Positions 6,258-13,984 of a stretch of 19,992 bases of DNA are shown here, one piece after another. The notes under the pieces were generated by a model. It worked only from the letters and a program-made list of their open reading frames with translations, was not told the DNA's origin and did no database searches. The position numbers were made by a program, and so were the translations under genes. The stretch's first letter is position 1, and every line of letters begins with the position of its first letter. Origin of the DNA: CAVQMB01 sp963713445 (GTDB taxonomy: Bacteria; Pseudomonadota; Gammaproteobacteria; Competibacterales; Competibacteraceae); NCBI GenBank assembly GCA_963713445.1, contig CAVQMB010000040.1, forward strand, positions 1 to 19,992. Reading direction: 5' to 3'.

Positions 6258-7496
6258 GTGAACAACCTGCATATCGATCAGGACCGGTTATGGCAGAGTC
6301 TGATAGAGTTAGCACGGATCGGTGCCACTCCCCGCGGCGGCGTGTGCCGGCTGGCACTGACGGATACCGACCGGGCCGGGCGCGACCGGTTTGTCAGCTG
6401 GTGCGAAGCGGCCGGTTGCGAGGTAACGGTGGATGCGATCGGCAATATCTTTGCCCGCCGACCAGGTCGCAACCCGGCACTGCCGCCCGTGCTCATGGGC
6501 AGTCACCTCGACAGCCAGCCCACCGGGGGTAAATTTGACGGCGCTTATGGCGTGCTGGCGGGTCTCGAGGTCATCCGCACGCTGAACGACCTCGGCTACC
6601 AGACCGAGGCCCCGCTTGAGGTCGTCGCCTGGACCAACGAGGAAGGCAGCCGGTTCCCCCCTGCGATGCTTGGATCGGGCGCCTTTGCCCGGGTGTTCGA
6701 CCTCGACTACGCGCTGTCGCGGGAGGATCAGGACGGCCGCACCGTGGGCGCGGAACTGGACCGCATCGGCTATGCCGGCCCGGCCGCGATCGGCCAGCGT
6801 CCAATCGCGGCCTATTTTGAAGCCCATATCGAGCAAGGCCCGGTCCTGGAAGCCGAAGGGCGCACTATTGGCGTCGTCCAGGGTGCCCAGGGCCAGCGCT
6901 GGTATGAAATCAGCGTGACCGGCCAGGAAGCTCACGCCGGGCCGACGCCAATGCGCCGCCGGCGGGATGCGCTGGTAGCCGCCGCCCGCATGGTCGATGC
7001 GGTCAACCGGATCGGCCTGGGCCACCAGCCCGATGCCTGTGCAACCGTAGGCATGCTGGCGGTGAGCCCGAACTCGCGCAATGTCATTCCGGGCCGGGTA
7101 TGGTTCACCGTGGACCTGCGCCACCCTGACGACGACGCGCTCGCTGCCATGGACCAGGATCTGCGCGCCGCTTGCGCCGAGATCGCCGCAACCGGCGGCC
7201 TGGAACTGGCGATCGACCCGATCTGGCAGTTCCAGGCGACTGCATTCGACAGCGACTGCATCGGCGCCGTGCAACGGGCGGCCGAGCAGAATGGCTACAG
7301 TCACCAGGCCATCGTCAGCGGCGCCGGCCACGACGCCGTGTACCTGGCTCAGGTAGCACCGAGTGCGATGATCTTCGTACCCTGTGAGAATGGCATCAGC
7401 CACAACGAAATCGAAAATGCCGCGGCGAGCGATCTTGCAGCCGGCTGCAATGTGCTCCTGCACGCCGTGCTGGCGCGCGCCAACGGCACGGAGTGA
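6258..7496 (+). CDS. M20-family Zn-dependent amidohydrolase (N-carbamoyl-L-amino-acid hydrolase / beta-ureidopropionase type)
   Basis: A 412-residue cytosolic enzyme from GTG 6258. Bimetal ligands of the HyuC/allantoate-amidohydrolase group are visible: H83 in MGSHLDSQPTGGKFDG with bridging D94, the EE pair at 128-129 in WTNEEGSRFPP, H190 in FEAHIEQGP, and H382 in NGISHNEIE. The inserted dimerisation domain holds GQEAHAGPTPM. This enzyme class removes a carbamoyl or ureido group from N-carbamoyl amino acids, or acts on ureidoglycolate or allantoate relatives; the exact substrate cannot be fixed from sequence. Length matches the family (about 410). Its stop overlaps the start of the downstream VOC gene, indicating translational coupling. 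A GAGG-type ribosome site lies about 10 bases upstream. Confidence 0.92.
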   Translation: MNNLHIDQDRLWQSLIELARIGATPRGGVCRLALTDTDRAGRDRFVSWCEAAGCEVTVDAIGNIFARRPGRNPALPPVLMGSHLDSQPTGGKFDGAYGVLAGLEVIRTLNDLGYQTEAPLEVVAWTNEEGSRFPPAMLGSGAFARVFDLDYALSREDQDGRTVGAELDRIGYAGPAAIGQRPIAAYFEAHIEQGPVLEAEGRTIGVVQGAQGQRWYEISVTGQEAHAGPTPMRRRRDALVAAARMVDAVNRIGLGHQPDACATVGMLAVSPNSRNVIPGRVWFTVDLRHPDDDALAAMDQDLRAACAEIAATGGLELAIDPIWQFQATAFDSDCIGAVQRAAEQNGYSHQAIVSGAGHDAVYLAQVAPSAMIFVPCENGISHNEIENAAASDLAAGCNVLLHAVLARANGTE

Positions 7497-7921
7497 GTGG
7501 CATGGGACTGCCGATACGTAACCTCGATCATGTGGTCCTTAGGGTTGCCGATCTGCCAGCCATGCTGGACTTCTACTGTCGGGTGCTGGGCTGCACCGAG
7601 GAGTGCCGCCTGGACGAACTGGGGCTGGTCCAGTTGCGCGCCGGCAGCCAGCTGATCGACCTGGTCGATGCAACCACCCCGCTGGGCCGTCAGGGCGGAC
7701 CCGCGCCGGGTCGCGACGGGCACAACATGGATCACCTGTGCCTGCGGCTGGAGCCGTTCGATGAAACCGCCATCCGCAGCCATTTGCTCGGCCATGGCGT
7801 AACGGCCGGTCCGACCGAACGCCGCTACGGTGCCGAGGGGTCGGGCCCGTCGATCTATCTGGAGGACCCGGCGGGCAACACTATTGAACTCAAGGGGCCG
7901 GCGGACGGCACCGCCTGCTGA
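7493..7921 (+). CDS. VOC-family (glyoxalase/bleomycin-resistance fold) protein
   Basis: A 142-residue protein from GTG 7493, which overlaps the hydrolase stop by 4 bases; ATG 7502 is an alternative start three codons later. It contains two beta-alpha-beta-beta-beta modules: NLDHVVLRVADLPAMLDFYC (first-module metal His), then HNMDHLCLRLEPF (second His) and SIYLEDPAGNTIELKG (terminal Glu). These are the usual three or four metal-ligand positions of VOC enzymes. The FYCRVLGC phrase is a common hallmark. Members include lactoylglutathione lyases, dioxygenases and resistance proteins; function here is unknown. Overlap with the carbamoyl-hydrolase gene suggests a linked metabolic role. Confidence 0.87.
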   Translation: MSGMGLPIRNLDHVVLRVADLPAMLDFYCRVLGCTEECRLDELGLVQLRAGSQLIDLVDATTPLGRQGGPAPGRDGHNMDHLCLRLEPFDETAIRSHLLGHGVTAGPTERRYGAEGSGPSIYLEDPAGNTIELKGPADGTAC

Positions 7922-7972
7922 CAACGGCCCCGCGGATCCGGCCCCGCGTCACAACGCTCACCGGCGGGCGAT

Positions 7973-8010
7973 GCTATCATGCGCCACGGCTGCCGTCGGC
8001 GACGACAGCC
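7973..8010 (+). promoter_or_regulatory. Candidate extended -10 promoter and leader hairpin before the SRPBCC gene
   Basis: TGC followed by TATCAT (7975-7980) makes an extended -10 element with no clear -35. Transcription from it would give a leader of about 70 bases. The leader starts with a 10-bp stem having one mismatch (7988-7997 with 8001-8010, loop GGC). No U-tract follows, so the hairpin is not an intrinsic terminator; it might stabilise the mRNA. Confidence 0.3.
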
Positions 8011-8059
8011 GCGCACGCAAAGCCAGTCGTATACCACCCGAAACTACAGGAGAGCTTTG

Positions 8060-8623
8060 ATGAAAAAAACGCTTGCCGCACTGAGCATGTTGCTGCTGGC
8101 CTTTCCGGCCTGGTCAGCGCAACGCGACCACGTCGTTGAGAGTGTGCTGCTGAATGCGCCGGCTGCCCAGGCCTGGAACCTGATCAAGGATTTTGGTGCG
8201 ATCAACCGCTGGCACCCGGCTGTCACCAAGACCGATATCATCGCCGGTCAACCGCCCCTGCGTGGTGCCATCCGCAAGGTAACGGTGGGCGACAACCAGG
8301 GTTCCATCGAAGAAACCCTGACCGACTACAGCGATGCCGACATGAAAATGTCGTATGTCATCAACGCCACCAACATCGTGCCGGTCAAGGACTACGCCTC
8401 GACGCTCAACGTGGTGCCGATAAGCGACAAACTGTCGCTGGTGATCTGGTCCGGCAGCTTCCTGCCCAATCCGCCCAAGGGCAAAACCGACGCGGACGCC
8501 CGCAAAGCAGTGGTCGGTATTTACCGGGCCGGGCTGGACAATCTGCCCAAACTGCTGAAGGCTGAAGCGTCGAAGCCGGCTGACAGTAACGATAACAAGC
8601 AAGCCGACAAAAAAGCGTCCTGA
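8060..8623 (+). CDS. Exported SRPBCC-family (polyketide cyclase/dehydrase-like) protein
   Basis: A 187-residue protein from ATG 8060, with AGGAGAG 6 bases upstream. A longer in-frame reading begins at 7979, but the clean signal peptide MKKTLAALSMLLLAFPAWSA starting at 8060 decides the start. The mature part is a START/Bet v 1-like domain: VVESVLLNAPAAQAWNLIKDFGAINRWHPAV, then RKVTVGDNQGSIEETLTDY, then SLVIWSGSFLP. The tail is rich in Lys, Asp and Ala (KPADSNDNKQADKKAS) and probably disordered. This fold binds hydrophobic ligands in a cavity; exported members are common in proteobacteria and mostly uncharacterised. It is followed by a strong terminator. Confidence 0.87.
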   Translation: MKKTLAALSMLLLAFPAWSAQRDHVVESVLLNAPAAQAWNLIKDFGAINRWHPAVTKTDIIAGQPPLRGAIRKVTVGDNQGSIEETLTDYSDADMKMSYVINATNIVPVKDYASTLNVVPISDKLSLVIWSGSFLPNPPKGKTDADARKAVVGIYRAGLDNLPKLLKAEASKPADSNDNKQADKKAS

Positions 8624-8638
8624 TTCGACAACTAAAAT

Positions 8639-8677
8639 AAAAAGGCCCGGCCCATAAAAATGGGCCGGGCCTTTTTT
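8639..8677. terminator. Strong bidirectional intrinsic terminator (SRPBCC gene / degP)
   Basis: A perfect 12-bp GC-rich stem (8644-8655 with 8660-8671) closes an AAAA loop. It is flanked by five A before and six T after, so the A-T pairs extend the stem to 17 bp and give a T-tract on both strands. It lies between the convergent SRPBCC stop (8623) and degP stop (8692). Confidence 0.95.
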
Positions 8678-8691
8678 AATACCGCCGACGA

Positions 8692-10152
8692 TCAGCCGAA
8701 ATTGATCGGCAGGAACAGGCGGCTCTTGTTGCGGGCGATCAGCACCACCGACGGTTTGTCGGTGGGCGCCGTTTTCACCAGCTTCACCAGTTGGTCGACA
8801 TCGGTGATGTTGTGACCGTCGAAGGCCAGAATCACATCGCCCTTCTGCAAACCGGCATCAGCCGCCGGGCTGTCGGCGCGCACATCCTGCACCAGCACAC
8901 CGCCCTCACTGATACCCAGCTGCTTGCGCTGATCCGGGCTCAGTGAGGTCACCGACACCCCCAGTTTGTGACCGTGCCCATTGGCCCGGGCCAGTTCGGT
9001 AGGCTTATTGTGGTCCTTGAGCTCACCAATCTTGACCGTAATGTCTTTTTTCTTGCCATTACGCTGCACCACCAGGTTGGCGTTCTCACCAATCGGCGTC
9101 TCGCCAACCAGCGGCGGCAGGTCACTGGAACGCTCCAGCTTGTGACCGTTGTAGCTGAGAATGACATCACCGGGCTGCAGACCGGCTTTTGCCGCCGGGC
9201 TGTGGGGACTCACTTCGGATACCAGGGCGCCTTCCGGCTTGCTCAAACCAAACGACTTGGCCAGCGGCTCATTGAGATCCTGGATCATCACGCCCAGCCA
9301 GCCGCGGGTGACGCGGCCATGCGCCTTGAGCTGCTTAACCACATTCATTGCCAGATTGATGGGTATCGCGAACGACAGGCCCTGGAAGCCGCCGCTGCGG
9401 GTATAGATCTGCGAGTTGATGCCGATCACCTGACCTTTAAGATTGAACAGCGGGCCGCCCGAGTTACCCGGATTGACCGCCGCGTCGGTCTGAATGAACG
9501 GCACGTAAGTCCCGTCCGGCAGACTGCGGCCTACAGCGCTAACGATGCCCTGGGTCGCGGTGTAGGCAAAACCGAACGGCGAACCGATGGCCAGCACCCA
9601 TTGGCCCACCTTGATGTGGTCGGAATCGCCGATCTTGATCGTCGGCAGGTCATGCGCGTCGATCTTGACCAACGCCACGTCGGAGCGCTTGTCCATGCCG
9701 ATCACCTTGCCCTTGTACTCACTCCGGTCATTGAGATGGACCATGACCTTATTGGCCTTGTCGACCACGTGGGCGTTGGTCAGGATGTAACCATCCGGCG
9801 AGATGATAAAGCCGGAGCCTTCCCCCTCCATGCGCTCGGGCGGTGAACGGAAGAAATTCTTGCCTCCGGGCTGATCCTGGAAGAAGCGCTTGAAAGGTGC
9901 TGGCAGATCCTGGGGTATCTGATGCTGTTTGGCCGGTACTGTACGGGTAATGGTGATGCTGACGACCGCCGCATCGTTCTGTTTGATCAACTGGGCAAAA
10001 TTAGGCAACTTATACTGGTCAGCGTTGGTTTCGCTGAAACCGGGGCTCACCATGACGACGGCCAGTAAGGCGGCGAGGCAGAAAGAGCCGAAGGTCATTC
10101 CTGACCGCCGCCCGACCGTCAGGCGTCGTGTCATTCGGGCTTGCTTGAACAT
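8692..10152 (-). CDS. degP: Periplasmic serine endoprotease Do (DegP/HtrA/MucD type)
   Basis: A 486-residue exported S1C protease. The start at 10152 has AGGAG 7-8 bases before it. The signal sequence is long (about residues 1-40; MTFGSFCLAALLAVVMVSPGFS core); an internal Met at position 7 is a possible start. The catalytic triad is H128 in TNAHVV, D158 in KRSDVALVK and S231 in NPGNSGGPL. Two PDZ domains follow: about 280-370 (GWLGVMIQDLN, AAKAGLQPGDVILSYNGH) and about 395-480 (KLGVSVTSLSP, AADAGLQKGDVILAFDGH). The QPGGKNFFRSPPERMEGEGSG loop before the protease core is typical of DegP/MucD. It degrades or refolds misfolded envelope proteins. It is divergent from a two-component operon with a shared 144-base control region, so joint or cross regulation is plausible. 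Confidence 0.95.
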   Translation of the reverse strand: MFKQARMTRRLTVGRRSGMTFGSFCLAALLAVVMVSPGFSETNADQYKLPNFAQLIKQNDAAVVSITITRTVPAKQHQIPQDLPAPFKRFFQDQPGGKNFFRSPPERMEGEGSGFIISPDGYILTNAHVVDKANKVMVHLNDRSEYKGKVIGMDKRSDVALVKIDAHDLPTIKIGDSDHIKVGQWVLAIGSPFGFAYTATQGIVSAVGRSLPDGTYVPFIQTDAAVNPGNSGGPLFNLKGQVIGINSQIYTRSGGFQGLSFAIPINLAMNVVKQLKAHGRVTRGWLGVMIQDLNEPLAKSFGLSKPEGALVSEVSPHSPAAKAGLQPGDVILSYNGHKLERSSDLPPLVGETPIGENANLVVQRNGKKKDITVKIGELKDHNKPTELARANGHGHKLGVSVTSLSPDQRKQLGISEGGVLVQDVRADSPAADAGLQKGDVILAFDGHNITDVDQLVKLVKTAPTDKPSVVLIARNKSRLFLPINFG

Positions 10153-10223
10153 CGATAATCTCCTGTTGGCTTTGGCAAGCTATCACCAGGGTGCAGCTTG
10201 GCGCCCAGTCTGGCCACGACGAC

Positions 10224-10251
10224 CTTAACGCAAGCTTGCGGCGTAGTTAAC
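10224..10251. promoter_or_regulatory. Candidate response-regulator binding region between degP and the two-component genes
   Basis: Three hexamers stand at an exact 11-bp period: CTTAAC (10224-10229), CTTGCG (10235-10240) and GTTAAC (10246-10251). OmpR-family regulators typically bind direct half-sites one helical turn apart, and CTTAA-N5-CTTAA is close to a PmrA-type box. The same stretch contains a perfect 12-bp palindrome (10229-10240). It lies 46-73 bases before the response-regulator start and about 72-99 before degP, a fitting place for autoregulation. Confidence 0.4.
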
Positions 10252-10262
10252 AAATCGTCATG

Positions 10263-10289
10263 TTGCCTGACCGACACCGGTTCTATTAT
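10263..10289 (+). promoter_or_regulatory. Candidate promoter giving a leaderless or near-leaderless response-regulator mRNA
   Basis: TTGCCT (10263-10268) and TATTAT (10284-10289) are separated by 15 bases. The spacing is short, but the -10 is good (five of six). Its start point would fall within a base or two of the ATG at 10297. No Shine-Dalgarno sequence precedes that ATG, which agrees with a leaderless transcript. Confidence 0.3.
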
Positions 10290-10296
10290 TAAGCGC

Positions 10297-10971
10297 ATGA
10301 AATTACTGGTAATCGAAGACGATCAGGATACCGCCGCCTACCTCGTGAAAGGGCTCAGCGAAAGCGGCCACGTGGTGGATCATGCGGGCGACGGCGAAAG
10401 TGGTCTGGAGATGGCGCTGGCGGGCCAGTATGACACGTTGATCGTGGACCGCATGCTACCCGGCCAGGACGGCCTGAGCATCATCAGCGCTCTGCGCGCC
10501 CAGGATATCGATACACCGGTGCTGATCCTGAGCGCACTGGGCGAGGTCGACGACCGGGTCCAGGGCCTGATCGCCGGCGGCGACGACTATCTGGTCAAAC
10601 CGTACGCGTTCAGCGAGCTGCTGGCCCGCCTGCAGGCGCTGGTGCGGCGGGTGCAGCCGGAACAGCAACGGACTTATCTGCGGGTTGCCGATCTCGAGCT
10701 CGACTGTCTCAAGCGCAAGGTCACCCGCGGCAGCGAAAAGATACTGCTGCAGCCACGCGAGTTCCGGCTGCTGGAGTATCTGATGCGCCATGAGGGCCAG
10801 GTGGTCACCCGGACCATGCTGCTGGAGAATGTCTGGGACTATCATTTCGACCCCCAGACCAACGTGATCGACGTCCACATCAGCCGTCTGCGCGCCAAGA
10901 TCGATAAGGATTTCGAGCCGCCGTTGCTGCATACCGTGCGCGGGGCCGGCTATTCGCTCTATGAGCCTTAA
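10297..10971 (+). CDS. OmpR-family response regulator, partner of the downstream histidine kinase
   Basis: A 224-residue protein from ATG 10297 (MKLLVIEDDQD). A longer in-frame reading from 10198 is rejected because the conserved receiver domain begins exactly here. The receiver has the acidic pair in VIEDD, phosphoacceptor D51 in LIVDRMLPGQDG, LILSALGE with the switch Ser, and DDYLVKPYAF with the Lys. The winged helix shows ILLQPREFRLLEYLMRHEG, VTRTMLLENVWDYHFDPQTN, VIDVHISRLRAKID and GAGYSLYEP, as in the CusR/CopR/PmrA branch. It overlaps the kinase gene by 11 bases, so the two are translationally coupled. Likely targets are its own operon and possibly divergent degP. The signal is unknown. 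Confidence 0.93.
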   Translation: MKLLVIEDDQDTAAYLVKGLSESGHVVDHAGDGESGLEMALAGQYDTLIVDRMLPGQDGLSIISALRAQDIDTPVLILSALGEVDDRVQGLIAGGDDYLVKPYAFSELLARLQALVRRVQPEQQRTYLRVADLELDCLKRKVTRGSEKILLQPREFRLLEYLMRHEGQVVTRTMLLENVWDYHFDPQTNVIDVHISRLRAKIDKDFEPPLLHTVRGAGYSLYEP

Positions 10972-12364
10972 CTACACCCGCCGGCTGCTCCGCACCACCG
11001 CTCTCCGCACCGCGCTGATTTATGCCTGTGTGTTCAGCCTGGTGGCGGCTTCCGGGCTGGCGTTCCTGTACTGGTCGACCGCCCGTCACATCGAATCCCA
11101 GACCGATGCCCGGCTGCGGCTGGAAAGCAGCGTGCTGCTCAACCTCTATCAGAACCAGTCACTGCCGGCGCTGCTGGAAACCATCCGGCGCCGGACCCGC
11201 GAGGACGGCAGAGGCATCTTCTTCTACGTGTTGTGGGGTCCGAACCGCCAGCGCGTGGCCGGCCATCCGTCGGAGTGGCCGGACGGGCTAGGCACGCAGC
11301 GGACCTACGCCACGCTGCATCTGGGCGATGTTTTCCAGGTTCAGGGACCCAACACCGATGATCTGGTGCGGGTTATGGTGACCAACCTGCCGAACGGCTA
11401 CCGGCTCATGGTGGGCCGCGATCTGCACGACGAGCAGATGCTGCTCGACCATACCTTCAGCGTCAGCCTCGGGGTGATCGGCGTCATCTTCTCCCTGGCC
11501 CTGCTCGGCAGTCTGATTCTCGGACATTTCACCCTGCGCCGCATCGACGCCGTCAGCCGGACCGCCGGCGAAATCATGGCGGGCGACCTGAGTCAACGCA
11601 TCCCGCTCAGCGGCCGCGACAATGAATTTGACGAATTGGGCCGCAAACTCAACGCCATGCTGACCCGCATCGAACAACTCATGGGCGGCATGCGTCAGGT
11701 CACCGACAACGTGGCGCACGACCTGCGCAAACCGCTCAACCGGTTGCGGAACCGGCTTGAGGTCACCCTGCTCGAGGCCCGCAACGAGGACGAATACCGG
11801 GCGGTGATGGAGCAGAGTATTGTCGACGCCGACGAGATGCTGAAAACCTTCAACGCGTTGCTCAGCATCGCCCAGGCCGAAGCCGGGGTGAAGCGCAACG
11901 ACTGGGGCCGGGTGGAGCTGGCCAGCCTGGTCGAGGATATGGCAGACCTGTATGGCGCCGTGGCCGAGGAAAAGGGCATCGCCTTCGACAGCACGACGCT
12001 TCCTGACGTTTACATTCAGGGCAACCGCCGCCTGCTCGCCCAGGCGCTCGGCAACCTGCTCGACAATGCGGTCAAATACACGCCCGCCGGCGGCCATATC
12101 ACGCTTAACGTCGCGGGCGACGAGCGCGCAGTGACGCTGGTGGTCAGCGACACCGGGCCGGGCATCCCGGAGGCCGACCGGCTGCGGGTACTGGAACGTT
12201 TCGTGCGCCTCGACAGCGCCCGCAGCCAGCCGGGCAGCGGTCTGGGTCTGAGCCTGGTCCGGGCGGTCGCCAAACTCCATATCGCCACCCTCGATTTAAG
12301 TGACAACGGGCCCGGCCTGCGCGTCACGCTGCGCTTCCCTGCGTCCGGTGCAGACAGCGCCTGA
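10961..12364 (+). CDS. Membrane sensor histidine kinase (HAMP-HisKA-HATPase) with an unusual H-box
   Basis: A 467-residue protein. The first membrane helix (about 18-39) is followed by a periplasmic sensor region (about 40-162), then a second helix (about 163-186), HAMP (about 187-240), HisKA, and HATPase to the end. The phosphorylated histidine is H253 in VAHDLRKPLNRLR. The ATP-binding boxes are complete: N box NLLDNAVKYT, G1 DTGPGIP, F box ERFVRLD, G2 GSGLGLSLV. The oddity is K257: classical HisKA kinases have Thr or Asn four residues after the His (HExxT/HDLRT), a residue needed for phosphatase activity on the partner regulator. The start ATG overlaps the end of the regulator gene. The stimulus is unknown; divergent degP suggests an envelope signal. 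Confidence 0.92.
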   Translation: MSLNYTRRLLRTTALRTALIYACVFSLVAASGLAFLYWSTARHIESQTDARLRLESSVLLNLYQNQSLPALLETIRRRTREDGRGIFFYVLWGPNRQRVAGHPSEWPDGLGTQRTYATLHLGDVFQVQGPNTDDLVRVMVTNLPNGYRLMVGRDLHDEQMLLDHTFSVSLGVIGVIFSLALLGSLILGHFTLRRIDAVSRTAGEIMAGDLSQRIPLSGRDNEFDELGRKLNAMLTRIEQLMGGMRQVTDNVAHDLRKPLNRLRNRLEVTLLEARNEDEYRAVMEQSIVDADEMLKTFNALLSIAQAEAGVKRNDWGRVELASLVEDMADLYGAVAEEKGIAFDSTTLPDVYIQGNRRLLAQALGNLLDNAVKYTPAGGHITLNVAGDERAVTLVVSDTGPGIPEADRLRVLERFVRLDSARSQPGSGLGLSLVRAVAKLHIATLDLSDNGPGLRVTLRFPASGADSA

Positions 12365-12420
12365 TACGCCAACAGGTGCTACCCTAGCCGCACTGTCACA
12401 CGTTTTGAGGAATCAACCCG

Positions 12421-13193
12421 ATGAAACTGGATGGCAAAGTCAGCGTCATCACCGGCGCCGCCAGCGGCCTGGGTCAAGGCATTGCCCGGCGCTTTGTCGA
12501 GGCCGGAGGGCGGGTCGCGATCTGCGATATCGACCGTGACAGGGCGCGAAGCGAGTGCCCGCGAGCTCGGCGATCAGGCGTTAGCCGTGACCATGGACGT
12601 CACTGAGGAAGCCGCGGTCAATGACGGTGTTGATGCCGTGGCCCGGCAGTGGGGACGGATCGATGCGCTGGTGTCGAACGCCGGGGTGCAGATCGTGCAT
12701 CGAATCGAGGATTTCCCCTATGCCGAATGGAAACGACTGCTGGCCATCCACCTCGACGGCGCATTCCTCACCACCAAGGCCTGCGTGCGCCATATGTACC
12801 CCCAAAAGTCGGGCGCCCTGATCTACATGGGCTCGGTCCATGCCAAGGAGGCCTCACCGCTGAAGGCGGCCTATGTCGCCGCCAAACACGGCATACTCGG
12901 GCTGGCCCGGGTCATGGCGATCGAAGGCGCCGCACACGGCGTGCGCAGCAATGTAATCTGTCCGGGCTTTGTGGAAACGCCTGCTGGTCACCCGCCAGAT
13001 TCCCGAGCAAGCGCGCACTCTGGGCATTTCCGAAGACGAGGTACGCAATCGCGTCATGCTCGGTCGTACGGTCGACCAGGAATTCACCCAGATCGATGAT
13101 GTCGCCGAACTGGCCCTGTTCTTCGCCGCGTTCCCGTCCAACGCGTTGACGGGTCAGTCCATGGTCGCCAGTCATGGTTGGTACATGAACTGA
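12421..13193 (+). pseudogene. bdhA: 3-hydroxybutyrate dehydrogenase (SDR family), two frame disruptions
   Basis: The family is clear: a GAASGLGQGIA Rossmann motif, a VSNAG segment, catalytic Ser in YMGSVHAKEA, the YVAAK Tyr-Lys pair, NVICPGFVETP, and the C-terminal SNALTGQSMVASHGWYMN typical of BdhA. It oxidises D-3-hydroxybutyrate to acetoacetate with NAD+, in polyhydroxybutyrate or ketone-body use. The reading frame changes twice, each by one extra base: near 12542-12544 (a GGG run, after CDIDRD) and near 12982-12983 (after GFVETP). Removing one base at each gives 256 residues, the normal family length, with continuous homology. As written, only 61 residues are made from the ATG. GAGGAA precedes the start by 8 bases. 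It is either a young pseudogene or a sequence error. Confidence 0.88.
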
Positions 13194-13201
13194 CGCGCCT
13201 C

Positions 13202-13984
13202 ATGTTACGACTGCCCGACGCCTTCGTCCCCGGATTCCAACGCCCTGATCCGTTACCTGAAACCACCCGCTGGTTCATCTTCGCCGGTCACCGGTTGCTG
13301 GCACAGCTAGAAGCTGACCATGCGGTTGTGCCGGTCGCCGGCTGCTGGCCGCTGGCCGACACAATGCCGCTGCGCCAGATCTACATGGGCGACTACGCTG
13401 GCGCCCCCTGCATCGCGGCGGCAATCGCCGAAGCTGCCGACGATTCGCCCCGGCAGCAATGGCATGGCCTGCGGTCACTATGGGGCGTGCTGGAAGACGC
13501 CGAGCTGGGTCTCGCCAGTCAGGCCAGCCAATTGCTCGGTTGGGACCGTGACCACCGTTTCTGTGGTCGCTGCGGTGGTGCGACCGCGCCGCGCACCAAC
13601 GAACGGGCTCGCTATTGTCCGAATTGCCACCTCAGCCACTATCCGCGTCACGCCCCCGCGGTGATGGTGCGGATCACGCGCGGTGATCGAATTCTGCTGG
13701 CGCGGTCACCGCGGTTCGCCCCCGGCATGTACAGTGTCTTGGCCGGTTTCGTCGAGGCCGGCGAAAGCATCGAGCAGGCAGCTCACCGTGAGGTACTTGA
13801 GGAGGTCGGTCTGACCATCGCCAACCTGCAGTATTTCACCAGCCAGTCGTGGCCATTTCCGCATTCGCTGATGATCGCCTTCAGCGCCGATTACCGCGCT
13901 GGTGATATCGTGCTGGAGGATCCGGAGATCGAAGATGCCGGCTGGTACCGGCGCGACCAGCTTCCGGGACTCCCGGGCAGATAA
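13202..13984 (+). CDS. nudC: NADH pyrophosphatase / NAD-cap hydrolase NudC, C-terminus cut by a late frameshift
   Basis: Starts at ATG 13202, 8 bases after bdhA (TTG 13178 is possible but less likely), giving 260 residues. An N-terminal NudC domain is followed by a zinc ribbon (CGRC at 121-124, CPNC at 139-142), a full NUDIX box GFVEAGESIEQAAHREVLEE (from 182) and SQSWPFPHS (214-222). The last is the NAD(H)-specific SQPWPFPxS motif, with Ser replacing the first Pro. The enzyme cleaves NADH to NMNH and AMP and removes NAD caps from RNA. The frame stops at 13984 after LPGLPGR. One base missing near 13981-13983 would restore SIARALIEDWLQAET to a stop at 14031, which matches the usual NudC ending (xARRLIEDx). 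So the last 15 or so residues are lost as written. Confidence 0.88.
   Translation: MLRLPDAFVPGFQRPDPLPETTRWFIFAGHRLLAQLEADHAVVPVAGCWPLADTMPLRQIYMGDYAGAPCIAAAIAEAADDSPRQQWHGLRSLWGVLEDAELGLASQASQLLGWDRDHRFCGRCGGATAPRTNERARYCPNCHLSHYPRHAPAVMVRITRGDRILLARSPRFAPGMYSVLAGFVEAGESIEQAAHREVLEEVGLTIANLQYFTSQSWPFPHSLMIAFSADYRAGDIVLEDPEIEDAGWYRRDQLPGLPGR

Noticed and set aside
6309..7463. A 384-codon minus-strand open frame opposite the M20 hydrolase
   Set aside because: A shadow of a clearly conserved gene; it has no recognisable domain and implausible composition.
2858..7496. A hydantoin-utilisation operon (racemase plus carbamoylase)
   Set aside because: The two genes are 2.6 kb apart with unrelated genes and a terminator between, and no hydantoinase is present.
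11288..12280. A 330-codon open frame on the minus strand inside the histidine kinase
   Set aside because: It is antisense to a gene with complete kinase motifs. Long open shadow frames are expected at this GC content and the translation shows no family pattern.
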